Source: Dethiobacter sp.
GTDB taxonomy: Bacteria > Bacillota > Dethiobacteria > Dethiobacterales > Dethiobacteraceae
Length of the DNA: 64,000 nt
Assembly (NCBI GenBank): GCA_020725465.1
Contig: DYEY01000061.1
Coordinates: 1-64,000 of the forward strand
Direction of reading: 5' to 3'
Position 1 is the first letter of the stretch, and each line of letters opens with the position of its first letter. Made by a program: the position numbers and the translations under genes. The notes below the pieces were generated by a model that saw only the letters and a program-made list of their open reading frames with translations, did no database searches and was not told the origin of the DNA. Of the stretch, positions 17,988 through 26,004 are shown in pieces.

Positions 17988-18993
17988 CGGAAAAGGTCAC
18001 CTCCTTCTGACCTTTCCAGCCGGTGGCATAAATCCAGCACCTCACCAGCCTGCCGTCTGCCAAAGCCAATAAATCCGGGAGCTGCCTGGAGCAGATTTCT
18101 TCGGCGTAGGGGCAGCGGGGGGTAAAACGGCAACCCGCGGGCATCTCAGCCGGACTTGGCACAGTCCCCCTGATGGCTGCCAGTTCTTCCCTGTCCACAT
18201 CATGGCGGGGCAGAGAGTTAAACAGGCCCACCGTATAGGGATGCCGGGGGGCGGTGAACAGGGTATACGCATCCGCATACTCCACGATGCCGCCGCAATA
18301 CATCACCGCCACGTAATTGCAGGTTTCTGCCACGATCCCCAGGTCATGGGTAATGATAACCACGGACATATGGAGCCTGGTCTGCAGCTCTTTGATCAGC
18401 TCCAGAATCTGGGCCTGGATGGTCACGTCCAGGGCAGTTGTGGGTTCGTCGGCGATAAGAAGTTCGGGCGTGCAGGCCAAGGCCATGGCAATCATAACCC
18501 GCTGGCGCATGCCCCCGGACAGCTCGAAGGGATACTGGTGTATTCTTTTCTCCGGAGTAGGAATCCCCACCATTTTCAGCATCCCGATGGACTGAGTGAA
18601 AGCCTCCCGCTTGCTCATGTTCTGGTGCACCTGGAAGGATTCCCTCAGCTGCTCGCCGATGGTAAACACCGGGTTGAGTGAGGTCATCGGTTCCTGGAAA
18701 ATCATTGATATCTGGTTGCCACGGATCTTCAGCATGTCCTTTTCGGTTTTCTTCAGGATGTCCTCGCCTTTAAAAATTATCTCCCCGCCGATTATCCTGC
18801 CAGGTCTTGGAATAAGCCGCAGGACCGACAGGGCCATTACGCTTTTGCCGCACCCGGACTCACCCACCACACCGATGGTTTCGCCCCGCGGTACGGACAG
18901 GGTTACGCCGTCCACCGCCTTTACCTCGCCCTCTTCGGTAAAAAACGACGTTTTCAGATCTCTTATGGCCAGCAAAGTGTTGTTTTTCTCCAA
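17980..18993 (-). CDS. oppD: Oligopeptide ABC transporter ATP-binding protein OppD
   Basis: The first ATPase, 337 aa: Walker [13 protein letters not shown], signature [15 protein letters not shown], Walker [14 protein letters not shown]-loop IITHDLG and the C-terminal cysteine patch [15 protein letters not shown]. The TTG at 18993 follows GAGGTG with normal spacing; an in-frame TTG at 19020 lies upstream. It is translated directly after oppB. Confidence 0.93.
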   Translation of the reverse strand: MEKNNTLLAIRDLKTSFFTEEGEVKAVDGVTLSVPRGETIGVVGESGCGKSVMALSVLRLIPRPGRIIGGEIIFKGEDILKKTEKDMLKIRGNQISMIFQEPMTSLNPVFTIGEQLRESFQVHQNMSKREAFTQSIGMLKMVGIPTPEKRIHQYPFELSGGMRQRVMIAMALACTPELLIADEPTTALDVTIQAQILELIKELQTRLHMSVVIITHDLGIVAETCNYVAVMYCGGIVEYADAYTLFTAPRHPYTVGLFNSLPRHDVDREELAAIRGTVPSPAEMPAGCRFTPRCPYAEEICSRQLPDLLALADGRLVRCWIYATGWKGQKEVTFSGV

Positions 18994-19024
18994 AATACGC
19001 ACCTCTTTTTCCGCCCGCAAGCTA

Positions 19025-19945
19025 TTAGAACAACTCCATGCGCTTGTTCAGATAACGGTAAGAAATATCCACCAGCAGATTTACGGTCACAAAGGTCAGG
19101 GCAAATACCAGTACAACCCCCTGCACCACCGGGAAGTCCCGGGAGCTGATGGCCTGAATGGCCAGCCTGCCCATGCCGTTGATGGCAAAGACCGTCTCCG
19201 TTACCACCGTGCCGGACAGCAGCGCGCCCAGCTCAAGACCCACCACCGTCACTACCGGTATCAAAGCGTTTTTGAGGGCATGCCGGTAAATGACTATCCG
19301 CTCGGGCAACCCTTTGGCCCTGGCGGTCCGGATATAATCCTGGTTGATTACGTCCAGCATGCTGGACCGGGTCATCCTGGCAATAATAGCAGCGCCCGAT
19401 GTGCCCAGGGTAATAACCGGCAGAATGGCCTGCTGCCAGGTTCCCCAGCCCGACGGCGGCACCAGCATCAGCTGTACCGCAATATACTTTATCAGCATCA
19501 GGCCCAGCCAGAAACTGGGCATGGACAACCCGAACAAGGCCGCCACCATCACCAGGGTATCGTCCGGTTTATATTGTCGGACCGCCGAAATAACCCCGGC
19601 GGTTAGTCCGATCAGGCAACTTACGGTCAGGCTCATAAAAGCCAGCCTGAAGGTGACTTTATACCTTATTTTAATTTCGTCCAGCACAGGCCGGCTGCTG
19701 CGTATCGATTGCCCCAGGTCTCCCCGTACCAGCCTGCCTATGTACTTAAAATACTGAACCGGAATAGGGTCGTTTAGCCCCAGCCTTTCCCGCAAAGCTT
19801 CCACCTGGGCCGGCGGCGCCGCTTCCCCGGCGATAATCTGGGCCGGATCTCCCGGGATGAGATGCATCAGGGAAAAAACCAGGATGGTAACACCTATGAC
19901 TACCGGCACCGCCTGCAGCAGCCTGCGAATGATAAAGGTAAGCAT
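19025..19945 (-). CDS. oppB: Oligopeptide/dipeptide ABC transporter permease OppB
   Basis: A 306-aa permease with six membrane segments. The N-terminal signature RRLLQAVPVVIGVTILVFSLMHLIPGDPA is typical of DppB/OppB, and the EAA loop is seen as IRTARAKGLPERIVIYRHALKNALIPVV. It pairs with OppC, 12 nt upstream in the operon, to form the channel. Substrate (peptide, or nickel-chelate in some relatives) is not defined by sequence. Confidence 0.93.
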   Translation of the reverse strand: MLTFIIRRLLQAVPVVIGVTILVFSLMHLIPGDPAQIIAGEAAPPAQVEALRERLGLNDPIPVQYFKYIGRLVRGDLGQSIRSSRPVLDEIKIRYKVTFRLAFMSLTVSCLIGLTAGVISAVRQYKPDDTLVMVAALFGLSMPSFWLGLMLIKYIAVQLMLVPPSGWGTWQQAILPVITLGTSGAAIIARMTRSSMLDVINQDYIRTARAKGLPERIVIYRHALKNALIPVVTVVGLELGALLSGTVVTETVFAINGMGRLAIQAISSRDFPVVQGVVLVFALTFVTVNLLVDISYRYLNKRMELF

Positions 19946-19957
19946 TCTCCCGACCCC

Positions 19958-20851
19958 CTATGCTTTCAGCCTGGGATCGTAGGCATCTCTCAGGCCGTCG
20001 CCGAAAATATTAAACGATAATACCACAGAGACGATGGCCAGCCCCGGGAAGAGCGCGGTGTGGGGATGGTCATACATATAGCTGCGGGCCTGGCTCAGCA
20101 TCGCCCCCCATTCGGGGGTGGGAGGTTTGGGTCCGAGCCCGAGAAAAGACAGGGCGCTGGCGATGAGAATGGAGATGGCAATGCGGATGGTCGCCTGCAC
20201 AATAATGGGCGAAAGGATATTGGGCAGGATGTGCCGGAAGATAATGCGCAAATCGCTGGCGCCCAGGGCCCGTACCGCATCAATGTACTCCAGTTTGCGT
20301 ACAGCCATGGTGGAGCCGCGTACAATCCTGGCAAAGGAGGGTATGGAAAAAACGCCCACCGCTATAATTAAATTTCTGACGCTTCCTCCCAGCACGCTGA
20401 CCAGTGAGAGCGCCAGCAGGATACCGGGAAAAGCCAGCAGCACGTCAATGCACCTCATCAGGACCGTATCAAGCATCCGGCCGTAATATCCCGATAAAAT
20501 GCCAAGGGGGATGCCAATGAGGGCTCCCACCGTAACCGATGAAAAGCCAATGGTAAGGGTGATGGACATGCCGTGAACAATACGGGTGAAAACATCTCTC
20601 CCGTTATGGTCGGTGCCCAGCCAGTGCGTGGTGGAAGGGGCAAGCAGTATTTTTGAGTAGTCCACCTCAAATGGGTCGTGCACGGTTAAGAGGGGACCCA
20701 CAACGGCAACTATGATAAAGAATAAAATCAGATAGCCGCCGATAAGCGCCCCCCTGTTCTTGCTGATTTTTTTATAAAATGCAGATATGCCGGAAATAAA
20801 AGTCCCTGTACCCTGAGGAGAAACCGGAATCTCAGCGGCCGTTTTATTCAT
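19958..20851 (-). CDS. oppC: Oligopeptide/dipeptide ABC transporter permease OppC
   Basis: A 297-aa permease with a cytoplasmic N-terminus, six membrane segments, the motif LLGTDHNGRDVFTRI-type segment (HWLGTDHNGRDVFTRIVHG) and the EAA loop YIDAVRALGASDLRIIFRHILPN. The ATG at 20851 fits AAAGGA better than the ATG at 20860. It is the first gene of the oppCBDF operon, opposite to oppA. Confidence 0.93.
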   Translation of the reverse strand: MNKTAAEIPVSPQGTGTFISGISAFYKKISKNRGALIGGYLILFFIIVAVVGPLLTVHDPFEVDYSKILLAPSTTHWLGTDHNGRDVFTRIVHGMSITLTIGFSSVTVGALIGIPLGILSGYYGRMLDTVLMRCIDVLLAFPGILLALSLVSVLGGSVRNLIIAVGVFSIPSFARIVRGSTMAVRKLEYIDAVRALGASDLRIIFRHILPNILSPIIVQATIRIAISILIASALSFLGLGPKPPTPEWGAMLSQARSYMYDHPHTALFPGLAIVSVVLSFNIFGDGLRDAYDPRLKA

Positions 20852-20896
20852 TGCATCCATCCTTTCAGAAAATAGTACTCAGCGAATGGCTGTGGT

Positions 20897-20925
20897 GTTA
20901 TAACAATATTTCACCGTAGTGATAA
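20897..20925 (-). promoter_or_regulatory. Predicted sigma-A promoter of oppCBDF
   Basis: TTATCA (-35, 20920-20925) and TATAAC (-10, 20897-20902) are 17 bp apart on the minus strand, 46 nt upstream of the oppC start. Confidence 0.55.
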
Positions 20926-21021
20926 TTGCCTTGATAGAGTTTTTTTCTCTGAAAAAAATTCCAGGATATATTTTTTTTGGGTCATTTATAGTATAATTGA
21001 AAGTGTTGCTTTTTTGTAGCC

Positions 21022-21052
21022 TTTTTTTGCTTTACCCGAAAAAGCAAAAAAA
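21022..21052 (+). promoter_or_regulatory. Hairpin in the oppA leader
   Basis: A perfect 12-bp stem (TTTTTTTGCTTT at 21022-21033 with its complement at 21041-21052) with a 7-nt loop, between a TATAAT at 20992-20997 and the oppA start. It lacks a 3' U-run, so it is not an ordinary terminator; mRNA stabilisation or attenuation is possible. Confidence 0.4.
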
Positions 21053-21111
21053 CCTTAGCCGGCAAAGCACACACCGGGATTTAAACAAACCAAAAAGGGG
21101 GAAAGTCAAAA

Positions 21112-22707
21112 GTGGTAAAAAGGAAAAAGCTGTTCCTGGTTGTCAGCCTCTTGGTGATCCTGCTGTTGCTGGCGGCATGCGGGCAGAAACCGGCGCCGGC
21201 CCCGGGTCCGGCGGCTCCGGATAAGCCGGCTCCGGGCGGAGACCTTGTAATGGCCCTCCTGTCCGATGCCGTAACTCTTGATCCGCACACCGGCAACGAT
21301 GTCCCGTCATCCAACGTTACTTACAACCTTTACGAAACATTGGTCATTTTTGACAAAAACAATGTGCTTCAGCCGCTGCTCGCCACCGAATGGAAAGCGC
21401 TCGACGACACCACCTGGGAGTTTATCCTGCGCAAAGGGGTTAAATTCCACGACGGCACCGATTTTAACGCCCATGCCGTCAAGGCCACCTTCGACCGCCT
21501 GCTGGACCCGGCCATTGCTTCCCAGCGGCTGTTTCTGTTCAGCATGATCGAGGAAGTAACTGTGATAGATGACTATACGGTCCGCTTTAAGACCAAGTTC
21601 CCGTTCGCCCCGCTGCCGGCCCATCTGGCACACAACGGCGGCGGCATCATCAGCATCGAAGCCATCAAGAAAGATTACGAGGAAATGGCGGCCGGCAAGA
21701 AGCCCGGGTCATACCTGTCGCAGAACCCTGTGGGGACAGGTTTCTTCAGGCTTGAAAGCTGGACACCCGGCAACCAGCTTAAACTGGTCCGCAATGAAGA
21801 CTACTGGGGCCAGAAGCCCAAGCTGGAGAGCGTGACTTTTAAGGTAGTCCCGGAAAACCTCACCCGCCTTTCCGAGCTGGAAACCGGCTACGCCCACATC
21901 GCAGATCCTATCCAGCCCAGTGACGTGAAGCGGGTGGCCAGTATGCCGGGCGCCTACCTGCACCGCAAGTCGGCCACCAGCCTGGCTTATGTGGGTTTCA
22001 ACTGCCAGAAAGCCCCCTTTAATGATGTGCGCGTCCGCCAGGCCATTTCCATGGCTATCAATAAGATGGACATTGTGGACGGCATCTACAGGGGAACCGC
22101 CATCCCGGCGGTAGGGCCCATCGCCCCCGGCGTGTTCGGTTACGACCCTTCTGTTAAGTCCATACCTTTCGATAAGGAAAGGGCCAAACAGCTGCTGGCA
22201 GAAGCCGGTTATGAAAAAGGGTTCAGCACCACCATCTGGACCAACGACAACCCGGCCCGTATCCAGATTGCCGAATATATCCAGTCCAAGCTGCGCGAGT
22301 TTAACATCACCGTGACCATTGAAGTCATGGAGTGGGGTGCCTACCTGGACAGCACCGGCGAGGGCAAGCACGACATGTTCATCCTCGGCTGGTCTACCCC
22401 CACTCTGGACGGCGACTATGCCATGTACGCCGCCCTCTTCCATTCCTCCAACCAGGGGAAAGCGGGCAACCGCAGCTTCTTTAAGGATGAAAAAGTAGAT
22501 GAACTGCTGGACAAGGGCCGCCAGGAACCCGACCCGGCCAAGCGGCTGGCCTACTACAGGGAAGCCCAGGAAAGACTGGTAGACCTGGCCCCCATGCTTT
22601 ACCTCATTCACATCGAAGACCTCACCGGCGTCAGCACTGCGGTGAAGGGCTTTGATTCCACTCCGGCGCGGATGTTCCTGTTAAAGGACGTTTACATCGA
22701 GCAGTAG
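21112..22707 (+). CDS. oppA: Oligopeptide ABC transporter substrate-binding lipoprotein OppA
   Basis: A 531-aa SBP family 5 lipoprotein. The signal peptide ends in LAAC (about residue 22), followed by a Pro-rich tether. The binding-protein signatures SDAVTLDPHTGND, WEFILRKGVKFHDGTDFNAHAVKATFDRLL and NPVGTGFFRLESW are clear. It starts with GTG 21112 behind AAGGGGGAAAG and is divergent from oppCBDF, supplying that transporter. The preferred peptide or chelate is unknown. Confidence 0.94.
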   Translation: MVKRKKLFLVVSLLVILLLLAACGQKPAPAPGPAAPDKPAPGGDLVMALLSDAVTLDPHTGNDVPSSNVTYNLYETLVIFDKNNVLQPLLATEWKALDDTTWEFILRKGVKFHDGTDFNAHAVKATFDRLLDPAIASQRLFLFSMIEEVTVIDDYTVRFKTKFPFAPLPAHLAHNGGGIISIEAIKKDYEEMAAGKKPGSYLSQNPVGTGFFRLESWTPGNQLKLVRNEDYWGQKPKLESVTFKVVPENLTRLSELETGYAHIADPIQPSDVKRVASMPGAYLHRKSATSLAYVGFNCQKAPFNDVRVRQAISMAINKMDIVDGIYRGTAIPAVGPIAPGVFGYDPSVKSIPFDKERAKQLLAEAGYEKGFSTTIWTNDNPARIQIAEYIQSKLREFNITVTIEVMEWGAYLDSTGEGKHDMFILGWSTPTLDGDYAMYAALFHSSNQGKAGNRSFFKDEKVDELLDKGRQEPDPAKRLAYYREAQERLVDLAPMLYLIHIEDLTGVSTAVKGFDSTPARMFLLKDVYIEQ

Positions 22708-22717
22708 TTTTATTTAA

Positions 22718-22755
22718 AAAAAGCGGAACAGGTGTTATCCTGTTCCGCTTTTTCT
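22718..22755. terminator. Bidirectional terminator between oppA and hgcB
   Basis: A strong stem (AAAGCGGAACAGG with CCTGTTCCGCTTT) flanked by A-runs on the left and U-runs on the right serves both the rightward oppA and the leftward hgcAB transcripts, isolating the two. Confidence 0.9.
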
Positions 22756-22766
22756 TTGCTGTCCGG

Positions 22767-23063
22767 CTAAAGGGAGTAATCCTCCAGGGTGCAGTCACAG
22801 GGGCCCCCTTTGCGGTTCAGCCTGCTCATCAGAATAGCATAGGCGCATCCCACCCCGGGACGGACGCTGACGGCTCCACAGGCGCAGTTCCGGGCACAGG
22901 CACCGCACTCCATACAGGCATCACGGTCCTGCAGGGTGACGGGGCCTTTCCCCGTGCCGGCAAAAACACCCCGTGGGCAAACTTCAATGCAGGTCCCGCA
23001 ACCGTTGCACCTGGCCGCATCCAACTTCAGGGTAACCACGTTCTTCAGGTAGCGCAGTTTCAT
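22767..23063 (-). CDS. hgcB: Mercury methylation ferredoxin HgcB
   Basis: The 2[4Fe-4S] partner of HgcA, thought to reduce the corrinoid and possibly hand over Hg(II). 98 aa (known HgcB about 95). The first cluster motif is CNGCGTCIEVCPRGVF (C19-C29), the second is the HgcB hallmark CMECGACARNC (C50-C60). C73 in GVGCAYAI falls exactly at the conserved lone cysteine position described for HgcB. The C-terminal cysteine pair is CDC (C89, C91) instead of the usual adjacent CC. An extra C62 replaces the residue after the usual proline site. ATG 23063 has AAGGAG 7 nt upstream. It lies 43 nt after hgcA and ends at a strong terminator. Confidence 0.94.
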   Translation of the reverse strand: MKLRYLKNVVTLKLDAARCNGCGTCIEVCPRGVFAGTGKGPVTLQDRDACMECGACARNCACGAVSVRPGVGCAYAILMSRLNRKGGPCDCTLEDYSL

Positions 23064-23106
23064 CTTTACTCTCCTTGTTTTTTTTACTTGCCGGCTGATG
23101 TCTGAG

Positions 23107-24234
23107 TTACAGGAAAAAACCGGTGATAATGCCGCAAAGGCCCGCTCCTGAGGCAACAATAATGGCGGGCAGCGCGAAATTCATTTCTTTAAGTACCCCT
23201 GACAGGGAAGTGTAAGCTGTGGAACCGGTAAAGTTCAGGGCAAGAAAAGCGGACGCCGCCGGCAAAAACAGAAGGTACCCCACTGTCTGAACCGCGCCGG
23301 TTACGGCAGCGAACCCAAAAATATAAACAAGGGACCACAACATTCCAAGCAGCCAGCCTTTCCAGGCAAAAGCCCTGCCCGGAATAAACGGCAGCAGGGC
23401 GGGCACCAGGACTGCTCCGGCCAGGATAGCGCCGAGGAAAGGCACAAGGTTTAAAGCTGTGCCGGCCATAAGCAGCGCCAAAGAAACACCGGTTCCTTTC
23501 AGCCAGGCAGCGGTGGCGTTAAGTCCCAGCAGCGCCAGTGCCAGTACCAGTACCGGCCCGGCCAGGTGCGCCAGTTCCACCGGGACCAGCGCCAGACGCT
23601 CCCTGAAGCCAAAGCCCGCCTGTCTCATCTCCGGCGTGGCTTTGTAGCCTGACCGCAGGAAGGCCGGAACATCCGCCGCCCGCACAGGGCCAAAGACAAC
23701 CCTGAACCCGGATTGTTTCTGCACCTCGTGCGCCGCCACTCCCGGAGCGGCCAGCTGGGGCAGGATTATTGTCCGGTGGGAAACGATTTCCCGCAGGTTC
23801 ACCTGGGCAATGCGCCGTACCACTTCGGTGGTGCCGAAGGTGCCCTTACCCGCGGCACACCAGACATTGATCCCGTTTGTGTCGACTACCATCAGCCAGG
23901 CGTCCAACCCGGACAGCTCCCGGCGCAGGGAATCAAAGCTCAGCTTGTAGTTGGCCGTTACCAGCACCGGGGAGTCAGGGCCGGGAGTGCCCACCGCGTA
24001 GAGGCCCGGCGCTACGCGGTAATTCATTCTGCCCATCCCCCAGCGCGCTTTCCAGGCTCCGGTAATATCACGCCAATTTAGCCTGGTATCAGCCCTGGCT
24101 ACCGGGCCAGCCGGCGTGCCTGCCTTCTCACCCTGCCAGGAGCAGTTCCCGGATTGGCCGCTCCCTGTGTCTTCCTGTCCCGGTCCCATTCCGCAACAGG
24201 TCCATGACATGCACTTTTTTTCATCCCTTTTCAT
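23107..24234 (-). CDS. hgcA: Mercury methylation corrinoid protein HgcA
   Basis: The corrinoid membrane protein that transfers a methyl group to Hg(II), making methylmercury. The diagnostic cap-helix motif NVWCAAGK is at residues 123-130, with C126 the predicted lower-axial cobalt ligand. The cytoplasmic corrinoid domain (about 50-212) resembles the CdhD/CFeSP large-subunit fold, and five membrane segments follow (about 214-236, 249-284, 289-313, 318-346, 352-374). Length, 375 aa, is slightly over the usual 330-350 because of an N-terminal extension with four cysteines (C8, C13, C14, C31). ATG 24234 has GGAGG 8 nt upstream. It is the first gene of a two-gene operon with its own promoter and palindrome. 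Confidence 0.96.
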   Translation of the reverse strand: MKRDEKKCMSWTCCGMGPGQEDTGSGQSGNCSWQGEKAGTPAGPVARADTRLNWRDITGAWKARWGMGRMNYRVAPGLYAVGTPGPDSPVLVTANYKLSFDSLRRELSGLDAWLMVVDTNGINVWCAAGKGTFGTTEVVRRIAQVNLREIVSHRTIILPQLAAPGVAAHEVQKQSGFRVVFGPVRAADVPAFLRSGYKATPEMRQAGFGFRERLALVPVELAHLAGPVLVLALALLGLNATAAWLKGTGVSLALLMAGTALNLVPFLGAILAGAVLVPALLPFIPGRAFAWKGWLLGMLWSLVYIFGFAAVTGAVQTVGYLLFLPAASAFLALNFTGSTAYTSLSGVLKEMNFALPAIIVASGAGLCGIITGFFL

Positions 24235-24293
24235 CTTTTAAACCTCCCTGCAGCTCCGGCTGCCTGATTGATTAACGGCACAGAAGGGACATT

Positions 24294-24336
24294 TGTATTA
24301 TACATCTATTGTATAATACACGTGTTTCGCCGTCAA
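24294..24336 (-). promoter_or_regulatory. hgcAB promoter overlapped by a perfect palindromic operator
   Basis: On the minus strand TTGACG (24331-24336) and TACAAT (24308-24313) are 17 bp apart, a near-consensus sigma-A promoter starting transcription near 24301. A palindrome TGTATTATAC-N7-GTATAATACA (24294-24320) covers the -10 box and start point. Such placement predicts repression by a dimeric regulator. An ArsR-like regulator of hgcAB has been reported in another methylator; no regulator gene is adjacent here. Confidence 0.75.
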
Positions 24337-24414
24337 CCATAAAATCCCCTCAGACTGGATTTACACCGAAGGGGATTGCCGGCGCAGTAAACCGGCCGGT
24401 ACCGCAGTTTCGCA

Positions 24415-25035
24415 CTAATCAGGCAGCTGTCTTTGGTGGTCACGGTTGGAAATCCGGTCAGTGTCCTCCACATAGCCCAAGGTTTCGTCGTCTTCCCCCA
24501 CATCTTCGTAATAAACGTGAGGCAGCTTGTTGTAGAGGGCCACGTCCTGCCAGGCGTCTTCACCGTCATAGCCGGTGTAATCCTTTTCGTCCAGGAAGGA
24601 ACGGGCGAAAGGCGACATCAGGTTCAGCTCTTCTATAGGCCGGGGGTAGTCGTGGGGGACTCCCTCGGCGCGCCGTTTGCAGCTGATGCAAAACCCGGTA
24701 TAGGGGACGGCCTCCAGCCTTTCCTCCGGGATTTTTGTCCCGCAGTTCTCGCAAAGGCCGTATTTACCGGTTTTAATTTTCAAAAGGGCTTCTTCCACTT
24801 TTTCCAGGATAAGCAGGTTCTTCTCGTGCAGGGATATATCCTTGCCCCGCTCATAATTCTCGCTGGCTGTATCGGCCGGGTGGTTGTCCACCATGGACAG
24901 TTCCTGGGTGGCGTCACGGAGCGATACCTGCTTTTGCAGCCCTTCCGCGGTATCAAGCTGGGCGAGCAGCTCTTCCCTCATTTTTTCAAGCTGCCGACGG
25001 CGGGTTATGTTGACACGTTCTGCGTTGTCGGGCAA
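24415..25035 (-). CDS. YteA-family TraR/DksA-type zinc-finger protein
   Basis: About 206 aa. An N-terminal coiled-coil (LEKMREELLAQLDTAEGLQKQ), the DNHPADTASENYERGKDISL motif of the YteA family, and a four-cysteine zinc finger (CENCGTKIPEERLEAVPYTGFCISCK), followed by an acidic C-terminal region. YteA proteins are conserved in spore formers, and some are sporulation-induced; the molecular role is unknown. The TTG at 25035 follows AAGGGGG and lies just after the nitroreductase stop; the open frame to 25056 would overlap it. Confidence 0.88.
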   Translation of the reverse strand: MPDNAERVNITRRRQLEKMREELLAQLDTAEGLQKQVSLRDATQELSMVDNHPADTASENYERGKDISLHEKNLLILEKVEEALLKIKTGKYGLCENCGTKIPEERLEAVPYTGFCISCKRRAEGVPHDYPRPIEELNLMSPFARSFLDEKDYTGYDGEDAWQDVALYNKLPHVYYEDVGEDDETLGYVEDTDRISNRDHQRQLPD

Positions 25036-25036
25036 A

Positions 25037-25579
25037 TCAGCGTCCCCCTTCGGCAATTATGGTCACAATGTCTTCCACCGCCCGGCGGGCCGGAACCTGC
25101 GCTTCCCGGCCCGCCGGGTGTCCCAGCGGCACCATGGCCACCGGCACCATAGCGGGGTCGTCGATAGCCAGGGCAGCGGCCACCATTTTCTCGTTGAAGG
25201 CGCCCACCCAGCAGGCGGCCAGGCCCAGCGCGGTAGCGCCCAGCAGGATATTCTGGGTGGCGGCAGCGGTGTCCTGAAAAGCGTAGAGTGTACGCCCCCG
25301 TTCGCCGTAGGCCCGCTGTGACCGTGCCAGGTCGGCACAGACAACTATTACCACCGGAGCTCTGGCCAGCCAGAGCTGGTTCAGGGCCGCTATGGCCAGT
25401 TCCCGCTTCAGCCTTGCATCCTCCACCACATAGAAATGCCAGGGCTGGACGTTGCCGGCACTGGGCGCCATGGCCGCCGCCTCCACAAGCCGCATCACCG
25501 TGGCCCGCGGCACCGGGTCAGCGCTGAAGGAACGGATGCTGCGCCGCTCTTTTACGGCACGGAAATAATCCATGGTCAT
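25037..25579 (-). CDS. Nitroreductase-family flavoprotein
   Basis: A 180-aa FMN-dependent oxidoreductase of the nitroreductase superfamily: RRSIRSFSADPVP at the N-terminus, APSAGNVQPWHFYVV, AATQNILLGATALGLAACWVGAF, and VPLGHPAG near the end. Natural substrate unknown (nitro compounds, quinones or flavins are typical). ATG 25579 has AGGAGG 8 nt upstream. It lies directly before yteA. Confidence 0.92.
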   Translation of the reverse strand: MTMDYFRAVKERRSIRSFSADPVPRATVMRLVEAAAMAPSAGNVQPWHFYVVEDARLKRELAIAALNQLWLARAPVVIVVCADLARSQRAYGERGRTLYAFQDTAAATQNILLGATALGLAACWVGAFNEKMVAAALAIDDPAMVPVAMVPLGHPAGREAQVPARRAVEDIVTIIAEGGR

Positions 25580-25592
25580 AACATGCGCCTCC

Positions 25593-25904
25593 TTACATTT
25601 GCATTCTGTTCTGTACTATCCGGACTATCTCGGCAATAAAATCTCCGATAACCGGAAGGTTGAGCACCACGATCCGCTGCAGTATGTAGACAACCATGGC
25701 GGCAAAGACGGTGGCCCCCAGCGCCGCCCCCAGGCCCCGTCCCAGGCCACCGAGAAAATTGATCCAGAAAAACCGCCGCGGGCTGTTCAACAGCACCATG
25801 TACTCGGCAATGTTAAACTTGTCTATTTCCTGCAGCAGGCGGGCTACCCGGTGATTAAGCCGGTTGAGCAAAAAATCATCCTGTCTGCTGCTTTCGTCCT
25901 TCAT
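25593..25904 (-). CDS. DUF5665 membrane-associated protein
   Basis: 103 aa with one clear hydrophobic segment (GLGRGLGAALGATVFAAMVVYIL) after the family-like stretch FNIAEYMVLLNSPRRFFWINFLGG. Proteins of this kind are frequent in Firmicutes and unstudied. ATG 25904 is preceded by GGGGAGG. It lies 13 nt before the nitroreductase gene on the same strand. Confidence 0.75.
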   Translation of the reverse strand: MKDESSRQDDFLLNRLNHRVARLLQEIDKFNIAEYMVLLNSPRRFFWINFLGGLGRGLGAALGATVFAAMVVYILQRIVVLNLPVIGDFIAEIVRIVQNRMQM

Positions 25905-25959
25905 CCGCCATTCCTCCCCTTGCTTTAAATTTTCCCATTTCCGGCGGCAAATAACCGAA

Positions 25960-25995
25960 AAAACCAAGAAAACAGCGCGCTTTTGCCAAGCGCGC
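25960..25995 (-). terminator. Intrinsic terminator after ileS
   Basis: GCGCGCTT (25975-25982) pairs with AAGCGCGC (25988-25995), followed on the minus strand by a U-rich stretch that is interrupted by CTTGG. It lies 9 nt beyond the ileS stop. Confidence 0.6.
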
Positions 25996-26004
25996 CGCCT
26001 GCGG

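Noticed and set aside
22767-23063. Reading the ferredoxin gene as an ordinary 2[4Fe-4S] ferredoxin
   Set aside because: The CMECGAC motif, C73 and C-terminal cysteines, together with adjacent hgcA, identify HgcB.
24343-24377. Terminator between yteA and hgcA
   Set aside because: An 8-bp stem with AATCCCCT / AGGGGATT exists but has a 19-nt loop and a poor U-run, so it is not listed.
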